Notes: generated by a model not told the origin, from the sequence alone. A stretch of DNA of 34,500 nucleotides from Bugula neritina (GCA_964035545.1 OZ037769.1:7492429-7526928), one strand, 5' to 3'; shown: positions 1 through 13,640, counted from the stretch's first letter. Made by a program: numbers and translations.

Positions 1-149
1 CAAAGTTTCAGCATAAGTGTCTTATGTTTTTTTTCACTTTTTGTAATTTCTTAAAAACTAAGCTTTCAACCATTTCTCTTGCCGTTATTAATGATATATG
101 CTATGTTATACATGTACATGAGGTGATATGGTCTGCAATATATTTACAG

Positions 150-3100
150 GCTTTAATTTTGATAAACCGTGCGTCTTTAGACTCAGCAGAATATAATATT
201 GATATAACGGAGAGCACTTGTCAAGCAATGTCTGAGCCTGTCATACCAGCAAGCACCTGTCGACACATGTATCTATGTTGCCTCCTCAATGGTCTAGTCA
301 GCTGCAGCAAGCAACATGGTCTCCAGTTCCATCAACTGATATTCAAGACTGTGTGCCAGCTTACTCAGCAGCAAGTAGAACTTATATACCTTATCTGCTC
401 AAACCTGAACACTGAACTAGTGTCTGATGACTTTTACTGTCTTCTTAAATCTCACCATTTTAATTAAACAAAATTCTGTAGATTTTGGTGTTTTTATGAA
501 GTTTTAGTTTTGAAGTAAAGCTTTTTTCTACTTGTTAAACCTATTGGATGTGCAAAAGCAATTTTTTGAGGTAATAAATTAATTATTCGCATGCACTGTA
601 TGAAGACTTCAGATGCAGTTTTACACAGTTGTACTTTACATAATATGATACTCATATATTTATGCTGACAGGATGTTTGAAATTTTCTTATTTATATGAC
701 CAGTAACCATGTTTGTCTATATTATAGGAAGATGTATATCAATGCTCAACTGGTGTTTATCAAGATGTTGGTGACATGGACAGCATGTTTGAGGTATAGC
801 TGACATATGCTATTCTGGCATTTTTCTAATTACTTCAACAACATCCACACCTATCTCCGCTTTGTCCTGTTTGAATAGTGGGAATTACTTCCGTATTCGT
901 ATTTTTTTACGTCAGGAGGGAGATGTTGGAGTATAAGGAGTTCATGGAAGCTGTGTACTCCTCTCTCTTCAACTACCTGCTCTATGTCTGGGAGCACTCA
1001 ACCGAGGTATTTCTGCAACTGTAATAAATATATATACGTAGAAAGTCTTTATGCATCTTGAAACCAATCATCCATTTCAATGTTAAATGTTTTAGAGATT
1101 GAGTATTTTTCACTTCAAAACTTCTTTATGTTTTCATGTTTATAGAACTGTTTACTGACACAGCTATGATTTAGACTTTGAACGTTATACCTTTATCGTT
1201 GATTTAGAACTCAAATAATTTTATGAAGCTGATTTTTTAGAACTGGTATATAATGTTAAGAGTGGTTATTATGACAAACAATTGGCATTTTATGAATATA
1301 TTGTTGAATAATTTATAACTATGCCCCTTTCTTATAGGTAGTCAGACAAAGTAGCAGAGAGGTCTACGCTAATCTCTTAGCTGCACTGAAGACTTCTGGT
1401 ATGTGTAAAACTGTTTAGACAGAGAGCTCAGTGGTACATCATGTAACTTATTTTGTGTTTGCCTATCAACTTAGTCTGATTTAGTTTTAAAAGTTGTCTA
1501 ATCTTTTGTATAAATTGCTGCTCAAAGTTTCAAAGACAAACAAATGTAACACAAATTTGATTTTAGCAGAAATGTCTTTGAGCAAATATACAGTAAATAA
1601 GTATTTATTGCTGTGTAGTATTGTTGATTGTTGTGAAAAGGACGTCATTGGCCAGTTTCGCTAACAACTGATTGTAGAACAACTTCGCACCCAGTCATTG
1701 ACTACCATCATGACCTACCCGTGGTCTCGTAAAGGAAAATACGGTTTCCTAATGGAATACGTCAACAAATGTGGTGTAGAGGACGTTCTTGCACATATCG
1801 ATGGAAATAGAAATGTGACATCATTATTGCACAAAGTTATCTGTTGCATTCAACAGCAACAGCTGGCCAATTATGTAAGTGACAGCTTGTCTCTTTGCTA
1901 TTCATTTGTTAAGTGAGCTGAATACTTGATAGAAATGTAGGGTATGCTGTGGTGCAATAGTTTAGGTTTAAATGCAATGTGACTATATTTCACACATTCT
2001 CAGAATTCGGAGGTTTTTGACTAGTCTTGCTAGATCGTTGCCGCTGGCATCAGGGAATAACACTTTTGAAGTTTTTTTAAACTTTAAACTCTGAGAAATT
2101 GATAGTTAGATTTTTAGTTTAGTCATTCTTACCAAATAGTTATAATAACTAATTAAGAAATTACTATTTTTAAAAATTGATGTAATTTTCACAAACAATG
2201 CACAATTTGCAGCGTGTGTAACAGACTATGTTGAACAAACTGTGAAATATTCTTTCCATTAATAATCCCATGACATCACATTTTATGCAAGCCTAGAGTA
2301 TTTTGTTCTTGTAATACTTCAGAAAATATTCGGAGGTACTCAACCTTGCAGGATAAACTCCCCCCCCAATTGTGATATAGCAAGTTTGAAAGTACCTATA
2401 GCTTTGAACAAGAATAGTTTTTCATAAATCGTATATAGTTAATTCATGAAACTTTTATGATTCTTGTGATTTTCTGTTATAATTGAATATACTGTTATAT
2501 TGGAAAGGCTATATTGTAGGCCTGCACGGTGTCGGACTGCACTGTCAAATGATTAAATGTGGTTAAAAATAATCATACATCAAAAAACATTGAAATTTTG
2601 GAGTTGTGTCCCCTTTTCTATTCGATGTAGTTCGGTGTCGGCTTTATTGGGGAAGTGATTACTCTCACCGACATGCTTAGACAACTCCAAATCATGTATC
2701 AATGTACTAATGTATTAGCATACGCACCTTATTTGATAACACTAGCTACCAACTCATATTTCAGATTCAGAAAATTGGACGGGAAAGCTGTTTCTAGGCC
2801 ATTCTTTAAATAGACTACTGCACTACACTGTTAACACTAACAATGGCTACACTGCTATATCAAATCTGTTTCACTATGATTTTCAACCACTGTAGCGTAC
2901 AGTTGATAACTGTTAAGATAATTCACAATGCTTCGAGTTAGTCATGCTATGGATACCTCAGTATGACAGCAAGTTCCTTATATTCAAATTTTACGCGACA
3001 AAAATACGCTATCAAGTATATTGAGCTGCTACAAGAATATTAGCCCAACTGAATGGTATTTCAGCTGTATGTATCATGTATATAGATAAGTGAGTTTATA

Positions 3101-5297
3101 TGCTGCATGATGTCTGCTGATAAGAAGTCTAACAACTACACACGCCAGGAGTGGATCCAGAGGTGGCTAATTCCCCTAGTTGATGCTATGAAATGTCAGC
3201 CTGACTGTCATAAGAATGTTAGTCAGGTGAGTACTCAGTCATCTTCATAGTGCTTTCAGTGAGATGTTTTAACAATAACAGAGTTTGCGAATGTCATAAC
3301 CTCACATTCTATAAAGCGATGATAAATTTAAATAAAACTTGATTTTCACAAAAAATTCTTTAGTTGAGACGGTTGTGTTACTAATTTTCTAGATAAAAAC
3401 TTTTTTGTCAGAAAAATGCCTTACTATTTTTCTATGTTCCGGTTTATTTGCTGTCATACTGTGTATTCCACTGTAGCCATTTTTTTGCATAAGAATCTCT
3501 TGCCAAAAATAACGAAGATTTGGCCAGAGACAATAGTGGAGCTACTGAATTGGCTGTCTACTGACGGTGTGTGTGAAGGGCCTACGATGGATATCTATCT
3601 AATGCTAGCTAGACGTGCTAGGACAGGTGGTCTGTTGAAAGAGCACTTGCAGCAAGGTGACACGTGGTGTGGGGTACTTAGTCAACGGCTCCTGCACTCT
3701 GCCCTGCACTCCAACAACAGTGAAGTAAGTGTATGATGCAAGAGGCAATTGAAACACTATTGTATGTACTTCAGTCTGATCAACTGCTTGTCTGCTGTAA
3801 AAAGACTATCCCTGTGAGAACTCCTGATGGAAAGGGTATTTTTTTAATTAAGATATTATTCTGATGGGGCACAGGAGCAATTATCACTGAATGCTCTTTC
3901 TAACATCACCAATGTCCTTTACTGGGGTTCCAACCCATGACTTCGTCTTACTAAGCAAACACTCTAACCCCTAGACCACGGCTGCTCCCTTGTCTGCTAT
4001 GTATGCTATATATACATTATCACATTATGTTTTTTTGGCTTGGTCAGATTTTTAAAATGTAATATTTACATAACTATATGCCTGAAAAGTTAGTGTTTCA
4101 TATTTTGTGCTGCAACTTATTTTTAATAACCTAATATCGATATATAATGATGGCTTATATTGCATTAGTTCTAGTGTATGCTATTTGATACTATGGCTTT
4201 ATTATGGTGACTTGAAATTAGTGGATAAAGCTGTTGTATTTAATTTTTTTTAGCGGAGACTTGCGGCATTTGCTCTAGTTTGTGAGAGTCACAAAACTAC
4301 GACTCCCATAGCAGACTTTGAGTTTACTTGGGTTAATGAGTTTATAAGAGACAACAGTTACCACGAGGAGCCAAGCTTTCGGCAGCAAATGCTGTCTCAC
4401 CTGAAGCACTTCCTGTACCATGTGTCAGAGTGGACGAGGAAACTGTCTCATGGAGAGAGGCAACCAGCTATGGTTAGTTACGTCATTTGAATCGAAAACT
4501 CTGTACTCTAGGAAGATGCAGCCTGCACAACATTAAAAATGTGCCAGATTTTTAGCAAAATGTTGACATATGGTATAAAATTATTAAGAGAAGATAGTAT
4601 TTATAATCAAAGTTTTGCATAATTTTTTTCAATTTTAGACTTTTCTCTAGTGTCAGGTCAAGCTACTCAAAGCTTTGCACAATATTATTTCATTACAAAT
4701 TGATATATTTACTTTAAGGTGCTGCCAAATGCAGCAAATTTCTACATGGACCACTTGTCAACATTCAGCATGAATCCTGCGCAAAATGTCTGCCAGAGTC
4801 ATTTATTTGAGTACTGTTTTTGTTACCAGTTCTTTTGCATTTCTGTCTTGCGTTATCAATTTTGCGTTATTGAGAATTGCGAGTAATTGTTGTTATAGTT
4901 TCGAAATGAAAATACAATTACGTTCACATGCAAATACCATTAGTTCTTGGGTTTTCTTTTCCAGCTGTGAACATAATATTAGGCAGATAACTCCCACAGC
5001 AGGTTTCGAACCCAATAATATAATTTCATGTGGCAGTTTTTTGTAAATTATGGTTACATCACTTATGATGATAATGTATGTTATATGTTGCAATATACTT
5101 ATTTTTATCTGTTTTAAAATGAAAAACCCATACTGATATTTCTTGTCCTGTAGAATTTCTTGAGAGTTTTGGGGACCAAGCAGATACAAAGACTCGATTC
5201 AAGTTCGATAGCTAATCACAGAAGTGTGGCTTTGGATATATTGACTTTAATATCACAGATTTTCCCGTATGGAACATTTTCAGATGAACCCAAATGA
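150..5297 (+). CDS. THADA: THADA-like protein, 3' part of gene (5' end off-window)
   Basis: Multi-exon gene read by splicing. Exons: about 150-373 (tentative), 728-793, 916-1006, 1338-1398, 1678-1874, 3125-3226, 3494-3724, 4254-4472, 4719-4787 (weak donor) and 5154-5297 with stop TGA at 5295. Phases agree from 728 onward; the join from 373 to 728 does not fit and an exon may be missing. The product is all amphipathic helices. Segments such as PWSRKGKYGFLMEYV, QEWIQRWLIPLVDAM, SFRQQMLSHLKHFLY and HRSVALDILTLISQIF resemble the region of THADA that precedes DUF2428. THADA (yeast Trm732) is known to partner an FTSJ1/Trm7-type methyltransferase for 2'-O-methylation of tRNA position 32. The gene seems to stop where DUF2428 should start. 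The family call rests on recalled similarity only; another ARM-like protein is possible. Confidence 0.6.
3797..3988 (-). mobile_element. tRNA-derived SINE, copy A, in a THADA intron
   Basis: On the minus strand the element opens with a tRNA-like head: a box A-like TGGTCTAGGGGTTAGAGTG and a box B-like GGGTTGGAACCC, the usual internal Pol III promoter spacing. The body shares TTGCTCCTGTG, CCATC and CTCACAGGGAT blocks with the copy at 21268-21456. The 10-bp direct repeat CTTGTCTGCT at 3787-3796 and 3989-3998 brackets it as a target-site duplication. It lies in the intron between exons 3494-3724 and 4254-4472, antisense to the gene. Confidence 0.85.
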
Positions 5298-6484
5298 TAT
5301 AGACACATTTTAATTAGGTTGATGTAAATTGTCTCCTAGCTTATATCATATATATAAATAAACAGCTCAAGTCTATAATCTAAAAGAGTATGGCTCTATT
5401 ATTAAACAATGTAATAGTTAGGCAGCAGATGTAGAAAAATATGTGTTATCTCACCATGGGTTGCTTGTCCATAATCTCTGTAGAAGTCTACTCCAGTTTT
5501 TACAGATAACTTAGTAGCTTAAGATTAAAGTTTTTTAATCCAAAAATGTGAAACTTACTTTTTTGTGCATAAGTCATACTTGATGACTAAATCTTAGCAA
5601 TTTGAACAATAATATTCAGTTACACAATGTTACACATTTGTTGCCGGAAGTATAAATAGGGACTTCCTTTTTAGCCATCTGCCCAGTTAAAATTATGAAC
5701 AAGGTGACTCATTCTACACATGTGTAGCTTCCCTTACTATACTAGAGATGTTTACTCGGCTGTAATTTAATAGCATTGCTTTGCAGCACAGTATTGAGAA
5801 TTGGTGAAAAATTGAATTGATTTCCTCGCATAAGAAAAAAAACCATTTTATCCAGAAAATGTAATTGGACGAGACAGCATTATGTGACACTCTTTTTATA
5901 TCTGAAGTAGCTTCCTAGTGAGATCACAGAGGTTCCTGTTATTAGAATGTATGTAAAATTGAACGTTAAGAGTGGTGGGTCTAAACATAAATTTATTCTA
6001 ATCTCACATAAAAAGAATAATTTAATGACCAAAAAATTTGTTTTCTCAGTAAAAACTTGACATAGAAATCCACATAATTTATATGACTTCCTGCAGATAG
6101 TGAATATGTTGAACTTATAGTATATAGTGTGTTATAAAACGCCAACAAGTATAGACGACGAAAAACAAGCATATAAACAACTTTAGTAAGTAGGCATGTC
6201 CTAGCACCATTAAAACCAAATAAAAAAGTAACTATAAAGACAAAGACTAGATTACTTATGCCCATGGTAAAGGCAAACAGTTTTTAGCAAATAAAATAGA
6301 CTTTTTAGCAAAAAATACAAACAAAATCTTTACAGCTACAAGCAAAAATTCTGACACTTGATACTTGTTCATTTGTTCTGAGATTCCAATTAATATGACT
6401 ATTCGAAAACGAAACTCAACATTTGCAACATTTAGCTACTATTACTTAATACAACCACAATAATATAAAATCAGTATACTATGG
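5298..6484. other. Convergent intergenic spacer, no gene seen
   Basis: AT-rich sequence between the 3' ends of the THADA-like gene and POFUT2. Open frames here are short and lack splice or codon support. A TATAAATAG with an adjacent CCGGAAG near 5645-5660 looks promoter-like, but no gene follows it. Confidence 0.5.
5357..5362 (+). terminator. Polyadenylation signal AATAAA after the THADA-like stop
   Basis: A canonical AATAAA lies 60 nt after the TGA at 5295-5297, which supports a real 3' end here. No downstream GT-rich element was verified. Confidence 0.4.
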
Positions 6485-9400
6485 CTAATTATATTTTGGA
6501 AACCAGCGTCCTGGTTGGTTAACTCGGCAGTGGCGAATTTCTTCTTTTTCACCACAAACTCTGTTAAAGGTGCTGTCAGGAGACATTCCCAGTAGAGATC
6601 TTTCTTCGTAAATCCGAGTAGAGAAGGTGGAAGTGCTTGTGCCAATAAAGTGACTAGTATGAAACATTTTACAAAACAAAAGTTGATAAAACAGCAAAAT
6701 ATAAGTTAAAAATATAACAAATGCTTCGTCTACAGCTCGGCCAGTATGAGCAGAAACCAAAACTATTTCTTACTTAGCAGCTTTGTTTTACAAACTTCTA
6801 CAGCATGAAATGTGGCTATTGTTTGAAAAAAAATTTAAAATGCCAAACAAACATCAACTGAGTATAAGGTTTCACTTTTACTCCATGTTCCGAAAATCTC
6901 TTAAAAGTTTTACTGCAGACCATTGCAACAAAAATACAGCAGCTTGTTTATTGACTGTATTACACTTGCTAAATTTACGCAGGATAACGAATAAATAAAA
7001 TATAATTAACAATTCGAGTAGCAACTAATAAAGTTACGATATTTATTCCCTTCTTTTAAATCATGAAAGCCCTAAATGTAGTCATGTCAATACATTTTAT
7101 TGTAGGGGTAGACAATCCTAAATTACTGATAGACAGAAAGAAGCTTATTTTTGAATGAATATATGATGCAATTTCAATGATTTTAACAACTTGCCTCCAC
7201 CATGCAAGAAAACTGGATGGAACTATCATTTGATAAATTGAAATGGCTTCACATTCAACTCACACTGATAATTCTTGAGACTCTCAAGTTAAACACTCAC
7301 CGAGCATGTGCAGCAATCCACTGGTCTACAACAGCCACACCTCCGTCAAGCAATTTTGACAGTTCCTTTTTTGATGGACGGAACCGATACAATTCATACT
7401 TGCTGAGTAGTCCCTTCAGTGTTTTATATTCTGTCAATTTGAATCAATCATAATATTATAAATAAGCAAAGTAGTCTTGAATAAATTAAATAAAACCCAA
7501 CAAACCAATTGTTAACTTTTATATATACAACAGTTATCTGTGTTGCTAACTTTATATTTCTACAAAATAAGTAGCCCTCTACCGCACAAAATTCCTAGAT
7601 GTAGATTTGTTTCGGTGATAAGCTTTACATGCAAAAACATGATTTTTACTCTTAAAAATCAAAATGTTCAAGTAGTAAAGTGTAATAGTTGTATTATTAA
7701 CAACCCTTTAAAATTATCAAAATTAGGCTTGCAAGAAACATAGCAAAATTACTTTGATAAAATGATTAGGACTTTTCATGACAACATTCACATAGCATCA
7801 AAAAACATTGGAATGTTACAATATGCAATTGGATTTTTACAGTAAATATATATAGAAGACATGATAAACAATATATTTAAATATGATGACAAATAACTCA
7901 ATTATTAGCAGAGATGAATAACATATTGGTGGACTGATGGAGAGTATATAACTGGTAGAGAGTATATAACTGATAGAGAGTATATAACTGATAGAGAGTA
8001 TATAACTATAGCTTACCAGAAGCTGAGCCATCAGTTGCTATGAAGATTTTCTTCAGACCAAGTTTAACCATCAACTCATCCAGCTGTTTGGCAGCATACT
8101 CCAAGGAAGGAACCTCCTTTGTATCATGCCATGTGAAGTCATTCCTACGAAGGTGAGCTGCCAGATAGGGGCCACCTTTAGCACTGCCCAGCTCTCTCTA
8201 TAGTCGCACATAAACTCTAATACATGAAGAAAGTTGAGACACAGCAAAGTGGTTGCACTAATTGAACGCCCATCAGCAAATACTACAATGTTTTCTTGGA
8301 ATTTCATTCTAAACATAGCAATATTAACTCATACTCAATGTTTGAAATGTTCTTTAACTTAAAATTATGGTTCTATTACAATATATGTATTTTTAGTATG
8401 CTTATCAGTTGGTGGATACAATATAAATATTAATAAACTTGTAAATATTAGAATTCATACAAGGAATTGGTAAAGAATGACAAACCTCCTGCTTAGTCCA
8501 ATCATCATCTACGACAGTTAGATCTCTTTCGTCATCTGAATCCAAATAATCTTTCCTAAACTTGTCAGCTGTTGCTATTAGAGACTTGGAGAATCTGACA
8601 CTCCGTCTTGCCTGTAATGACATACAGCAGAAAGAATGATCACATAATCATTGGCTAACAAGACTGCAGATCCTGCTAGCGCAGGTAATCACTAGTTTAC
8701 ACCCAGTGATATAGTTAAGACCGAGTGATGTAGTAATGACAGCCCCATATAAAATTGTTATAGCAAAATTAACGCATGATGAAATAATACCGTCTTTGTG
8801 TCAAAAATTAATAATTGAAAAATTTAATTAATATTGTTTGAGCCATAATGAAGCAATTATTTCACACCTAATTCCTTATTTTAGCCAGCCTCAGTTAAAT
8901 AATCTAAACTCTAGAGTAATTCAATAACAAAAAATAGCAACTAGACATAGTTTGTTCATATCTAAACATTTGATATTCAGAAAAAAACAATCAAAGACGA
9001 GAAGCAATAGAGTTCAAACTTACAGTCCAAAACTCCTTGCTCCACTCGGAGTACATGCCATGATTGAGCGTCTCAGCCCGGTCTATCATCACAGATTGAC
9101 CTTCAGCCTCTTCCCGTAAGAAGCCGAGAAAGTTTCCTATATCATTCTGTATAGAGAGGCAGTTGAATTTTTTAGCCATAATATCATATCCCCAGAACCA
9201 GCCAGCTGTTATGTTGCTTTCTCTCTACAAGTACGCAACCAGTCGTCATGACTCACTCATCTAGCAGAGGTGACAGGAACAGCAAGTGCTCTAGTAGTGA
9301 TGAATCACACTGCCACTAAAAGTCATTCACAACATTCACTACCAAAGCAAATACTTAATCTTAGACAAAAAAAGAGATTGTAAAATATAAAGTTGGTAAA

Positions 9401-11227
9401 AAGAAAAATTGTGCCGTAAAAACATGCAATTGAAACTTTCAGTATTATATTAAGAAGACGGTTAGTGAAATAAAATAAATATATAAAAATAACTGCCGAC
9501 ATCGACACTATTCATACTTGAACTGATCAACATATACAGTTGCAATGAACACTAGTTTCATATAATAAGGTCTGTACCCTTGTATAGTAAGAATTCTTTT
9601 CATTGCAGGGTCGGATATGACGTCGAACAGACCACTCTCCATTTATCCAACCATCAGCATAGTTTTGAAGGTAGTACAGATCATCTATCAGAGATGGCAC
9701 TCCCACCACTGTAGTACAAAGAAAAACAATTATTTTGTAACATTATACTAGCATTTATTTCCTACATGCTTTTTTGAACTTCAAAGTAGTATGAATTAAC
9801 AAATATTGAATTAGAGGTGGGAATACGATGAGTAAAAATTCGACAAAATTGGAGCAAAGTGTACACAAATTTAGCACGTTTATTGTTGCAAGGAAAGCAA
9901 TAAAGTTGCTTGAGAAACTTCTTTAAAACCAAAACTTACACTATTTTTAGCAATTCAAACTTAAACTAATTATGTTTTAGCGATCAAAAAAAAAAGAAAG
10001 TAGAAGCTGAAAAACTGCATCCTCAAAATTAGCAGTAAGATTTTTACAAGTCAACATTTGGCCTACACGAATGCTTTTGTAACTTTTCAGTTTTATTATA
10101 TTTATTTTCACATGATAGTTCGAGTTTTACTGTGCATGTTCAGACCACTGCACAAAAGCTAACATTCTTGTGCACAATGAGCAAGCAATATAAGTAGATA
10201 CAATATTCTTGTTTGGATGGCATACATTTCCAATAAAAACTGATACTCTTGTGTATTAGCTAATCCAATATAGAGTTAGTCTCAATCTATATATGCAAAT
10301 GCCACAATACACAACTAAATATTTGCGACAATTTCATTTTAAGCCATCTATGATCCAGTTTATTGCTTGCTCAAAGTGAACAACTAACTTAGTAAATCTA
10401 TTTAAATTATAAACCAGGCTGAACAGATTCTTACACTTGATCCAATCAGTGAGCTCTATAACGGGAACATGTCTTCTCAGACTATCAAGGTCAAAGAAGT
10501 GGCTCCACGGTATTTTTGTTTGCTCTATCTCACTTTGCCAGTGGAAGTTTTCACTCCATGGGGGCAGCACCAACACCCATTGCGAGTCACCATTCTCATC
10601 ATTCAAAAACTTTACCTATAACCACATTACAGTATTCCTGTAAATAATGAAACGCTCCTTTTTAGTTCCAATCAAATCATTACTTATGCAAGAACTATTT
10701 GTAAAAATAACCTCACCATATTTGCCATCCGTAAATAAACATCTCTCCTTAGATTGAATCCTTCAGGTCTGTTGATTTCATACAAAAGATACCTAACAAA
10801 AACAGGCAATTTAGAGAGTGAACCACTTGTATTAGAGCAACCCACAGAATAAAATCAAGTCAAAGACCAGTATTAATTGGTCACAGAACACAATCAGGTA
10901 CAAACAACCGCAAGTATTAGCCTCTCAATTAATTGCCAAAATAAACTTCCAATGCAGAATCTATAACTGCCCAGAAAAAAAAACCTATAGCAATAGTTTA
11001 CTGATAAGTTACTACAAAATTAACTAGCGTTAAATTTATTTTAAATACTCAAGCAGCGACCAAACTTTAACGGGAATATAAATATTCAACTAATGTCTGT
11101 CTGTCTACCTTACAGTTTTAGCAGCCTTCATCTGCATTTGTCCAGAAGCTCCGTCTCCCGCAGAGAATTCATCCTGACCACAGCAGGCAGCCAACATGCA
11201 TGCTGCTAGGAGCAGATTTTGCAGCAT
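6485..11227 (-). CDS. POFUT2: GDP-fucose protein O-fucosyltransferase 2 (complete)
   Basis: Exons in transcript order: 11227-11109, 10792-10717, 10615-10435, 9708 to about 9600 (3' edge unresolved), 9205-9024, 8611-8486, 8197-8017, 7430-7301 and 6653-6485 (stop TAG). The enzyme transfers fucose from GDP-fucose to Ser/Thr of folded thrombospondin type 1 repeats in the ER. The start gives a hydrophobic signal peptide ([16 protein letters not shown]). [17 protein letters not shown] carries the family's catalytic-Glu region; [30 protein letters not shown] (GDP-fucose-binding HxRRxD) and [17 protein letters not shown] follow in the normal order. Length is about 430 aa, as in animals. All junctions keep phase except exon 4 to exon 5, where the obvious donor (ACAAGG|GTACAG) is out of phase. 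Possible in-phase donors lie near 9557 and 9542. Confidence 0.93.
7935..8007. repeat. 18-bp tandem repeat, four copies
   Basis: Four head-to-tail copies of GATAGAGAGTATATAACT with one or two changes. The array starts within a few bases of the splice donor of POFUT2 exon 8017-8197, on the intron side. No function is inferred. Confidence 0.85.
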
Positions 11228-11880
11228 TATGCGGATTATAACTAAAGAAAGGATTACAGCAAAGATTAAAGTTGAATAATGTTGAAACTACTAAAAACCT
11301 ATTTGACCTCAGCAATTGAGGTCATTTGCTAACTCTGACTGACTAGATTAGAAAGACTTCACAAAAATAGCATGACTTCAGCATAACTATGCTATATTTC
11401 AGTTAGTAATGTGAGTTATTTAGTTTGCTATAATGCTGACCATGAGTTTTAAATATTTAAACATGCCAGCACACAATCTGGAGAGCTTCCAGGTTTGAAC
11501 AGTCGTCAGTTACTTCATTTTTGAACATATATTTTGGCTATGTACACTGTATAACATTTGGCCTAAAAATTACAATGGGAAATATTACTGAGTAAACTAT
11601 TTATAACTATCAGTGATTAGATATTGCTGCATGACCAGAATTTATTAATTACATTATATATGTTGATATTTTCTTGTAATAGCAACTTATATTACCATTA
11701 CGCTGATGATGCTCATGTGCATCTCATGTTAATGCCAACAATTACCTTATTACTAAGAGTAACAAATTATAAAATAACCAGACATCGCAGTATGAACATC
11801 ATACCGATAATGTCCACTTGCTTGGTGATAGTGGTAGTTTTTTTTAAAGTTTAAATGACTTATGAAAAGCTGTGTATTTA
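11228..11880. other. Upstream region of POFUT2, no clear motifs
   Basis: Lies 5' of the POFUT2 start. It should hold that gene's promoter and 5'UTR, but I see no TATA box, E-box or GC-rich island that stands out. Confidence 0.4.
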
Positions 11881-13640
11881 CAGTGCTGTGAAAAAGTTTA
11901 AGGACGCTTGCAGTAATTTCTATGTATCTTGTTTAATAGGCATTTCTTGGAAGTTTTTAGTATTTTCCTGCAAGTTCTATATATCAAAATGATCCTTAGA
12001 ATGTTTACTGTGAGTTCCACCTCATATATTTCTACTGCTGTATTGTTTTCTACCCATTTTCGGGCTAACTACACAAGCAGCTAGGAAAGCGCAACTCCTG
12101 TGTTTTTATGTTTCCAAAGTTTATCGCTTCTGATAACCACAAAAGGCTAAACAGTGAAATTTTATATGTGCATGGCATCATGATATCATAAAGCATGACT
12201 TTCTTCCATAATTTAAAATCTGTCATTCAGTTGTAAGCTTTTACATGGTGTCCACTTAGGTGCTGCGCATAGACAAAATGAGAACTGTAAATCTTACTTC
12301 AAAAGCAAGGTTTGTAATAATTTTCTTGCAAAACGAAGGTTATGCAGTTAGGAAATTATCTGAAAAGGTTGGCAAAGCAAAGACAACTGTACATCAAATT
12401 ATCAAGAAGTTTATGGAGACTGGCAGTGTAGCAGATCAACCTGGAAGTGGACGACCAAAAATAAGCACACTCAGAGATGACAAGGTTCTCATTAGGATCA
12501 GCAAGAAGGATCGTCATAAAACAAGTTCCGAGTTGACAAAGAATGCTCAGAATCAACAGGAACAGCAGCTTCAGCATCCCAGATAAGGCAAAGATTGCTG
12601 AGCCATGGTCTACATGGTTGCAAAGCAAGAAGGAAGCCTCTACTAACCGAGAAGTAGCAAAAAACCGGCTACGGTGGGCCAAGGAGCATGGTAGTTAGAC
12701 AGTGAATGCTTAGAAAAAAGTGATTATTTCAGATGAATCCACATTTAATGTGAACAATCATGCTGAAAACTGTTTTGTTAGAAGATACCAGTATGAGAAA
12801 TATAACCCCTAATGTATTCTTCGAACAATTAAGCACCCTATCGATGTTATGTTCTGGGGTTGTATAACATCAACAGGTGTAGGTCGACTCATTAATTGGT
12901 CTGGAATGATGTTAATGCTCAAAAATATATGGAGAATCTCAATGCTAAACTTCTTTCAATCATAAAAAATTTCTTTTTAAATGAAATTAACATATTTGAA
13001 AATGACAATGCACCATGCCATTGGGCAAAATCTGTTAAAGAGTGGATGAAAAAACAGAGGGTCTCAACGCTTAACTGGCCAGCACACAGTCGGGACTTGA
13101 ACCCAATAAGGAATTCATGGTCAAGAATGGCTAAAATAGTCTCTTCACAGAAACCAACAACTAAGGTGACACTCATAGAGCCTGTAATTCATGCATGGCA
13201 TTATGTGGTGACTGAAAACGAGTTGGAGAAGCTGTACGAGTCGATGCCTCGTCGCTGCCGACTTGTGATTGAGGCCAACAAAACATTGATACTAAAATTT
13301 AAAGCACTGTGTGTTGCAATGCTGCTATAATGTGTATAACAATTCACATGTAAGATTTTTCTATGTTTCAAGCAAAATATTCTGATATCCTACAGTACAC
13401 ACAAATTGTGAAAAGATCGAAAAATTCCCATATATGCATAGTATCTCATTGTTTCACCCAAATTTTGGAAGGAAGTGAAAAGAGAGACTAATAATTTATA
13501 TAAATGAAATAAGGAGACCTTGAGGATCATTTTGATAGGCATCATGCCCATGGATATGCTTTTGTTATGTCTTAAAATTAGCTTGGAACTTTGATATTAT
13601 GGAAAACAGTGAGGCGTCCTTAAACTTTTTCACAGCACTG
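11881..13640 (+). mobile_element. Tc1/mariner-family DNA transposon, decayed
   Basis: The element is bounded by perfect 27-bp inverted terminal repeats (11881-11907 and 13614-13640, outer sequence CAGTGCTGTGAAAAAG) and flanked by TA on both sides (11879-11880, 13641-13642), the signature of Tc1/mariner insertion. The 1,760-bp body contains a broken transposase in the plus orientation. The perfect repeats against a ruined gene suggest it was moved in trans or that its ends changed slowly. Confidence 0.95.
12278..13330 (+). pseudogene. Tc1-type transposase pseudogene
   Basis: The N-terminal part starts at ATG 12278 (MRTVNLTSKAR) and shows the paired-like helix-turn-helix and a GRPK box (GSGRPK) of Tc1 transposases. 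Around 12540-12570 the reading frame shifts. The next stretch (RQRLLSHGLHG, ARRKPLL) meets a TAG near 12654 and shifts again. SDEST near 12730 holds the first catalytic Asp, and FENDNAPCHW near 13000 holds the second. The third position of the DD34E triad is lost: DLNPIRNSW has Arg where the family has Glu (DLNPIENLW-type motif). With several stops, two or more frameshifts and a missing catalytic residue, it cannot make active enzyme. Confidence 0.93.

Noticed and set aside
5641-5720. TATAAATAG with CCGGAAG, promoter-like
   Set aside because: No open frame, exon or RNA gene follows on either strand; likely chance in AT-rich DNA.
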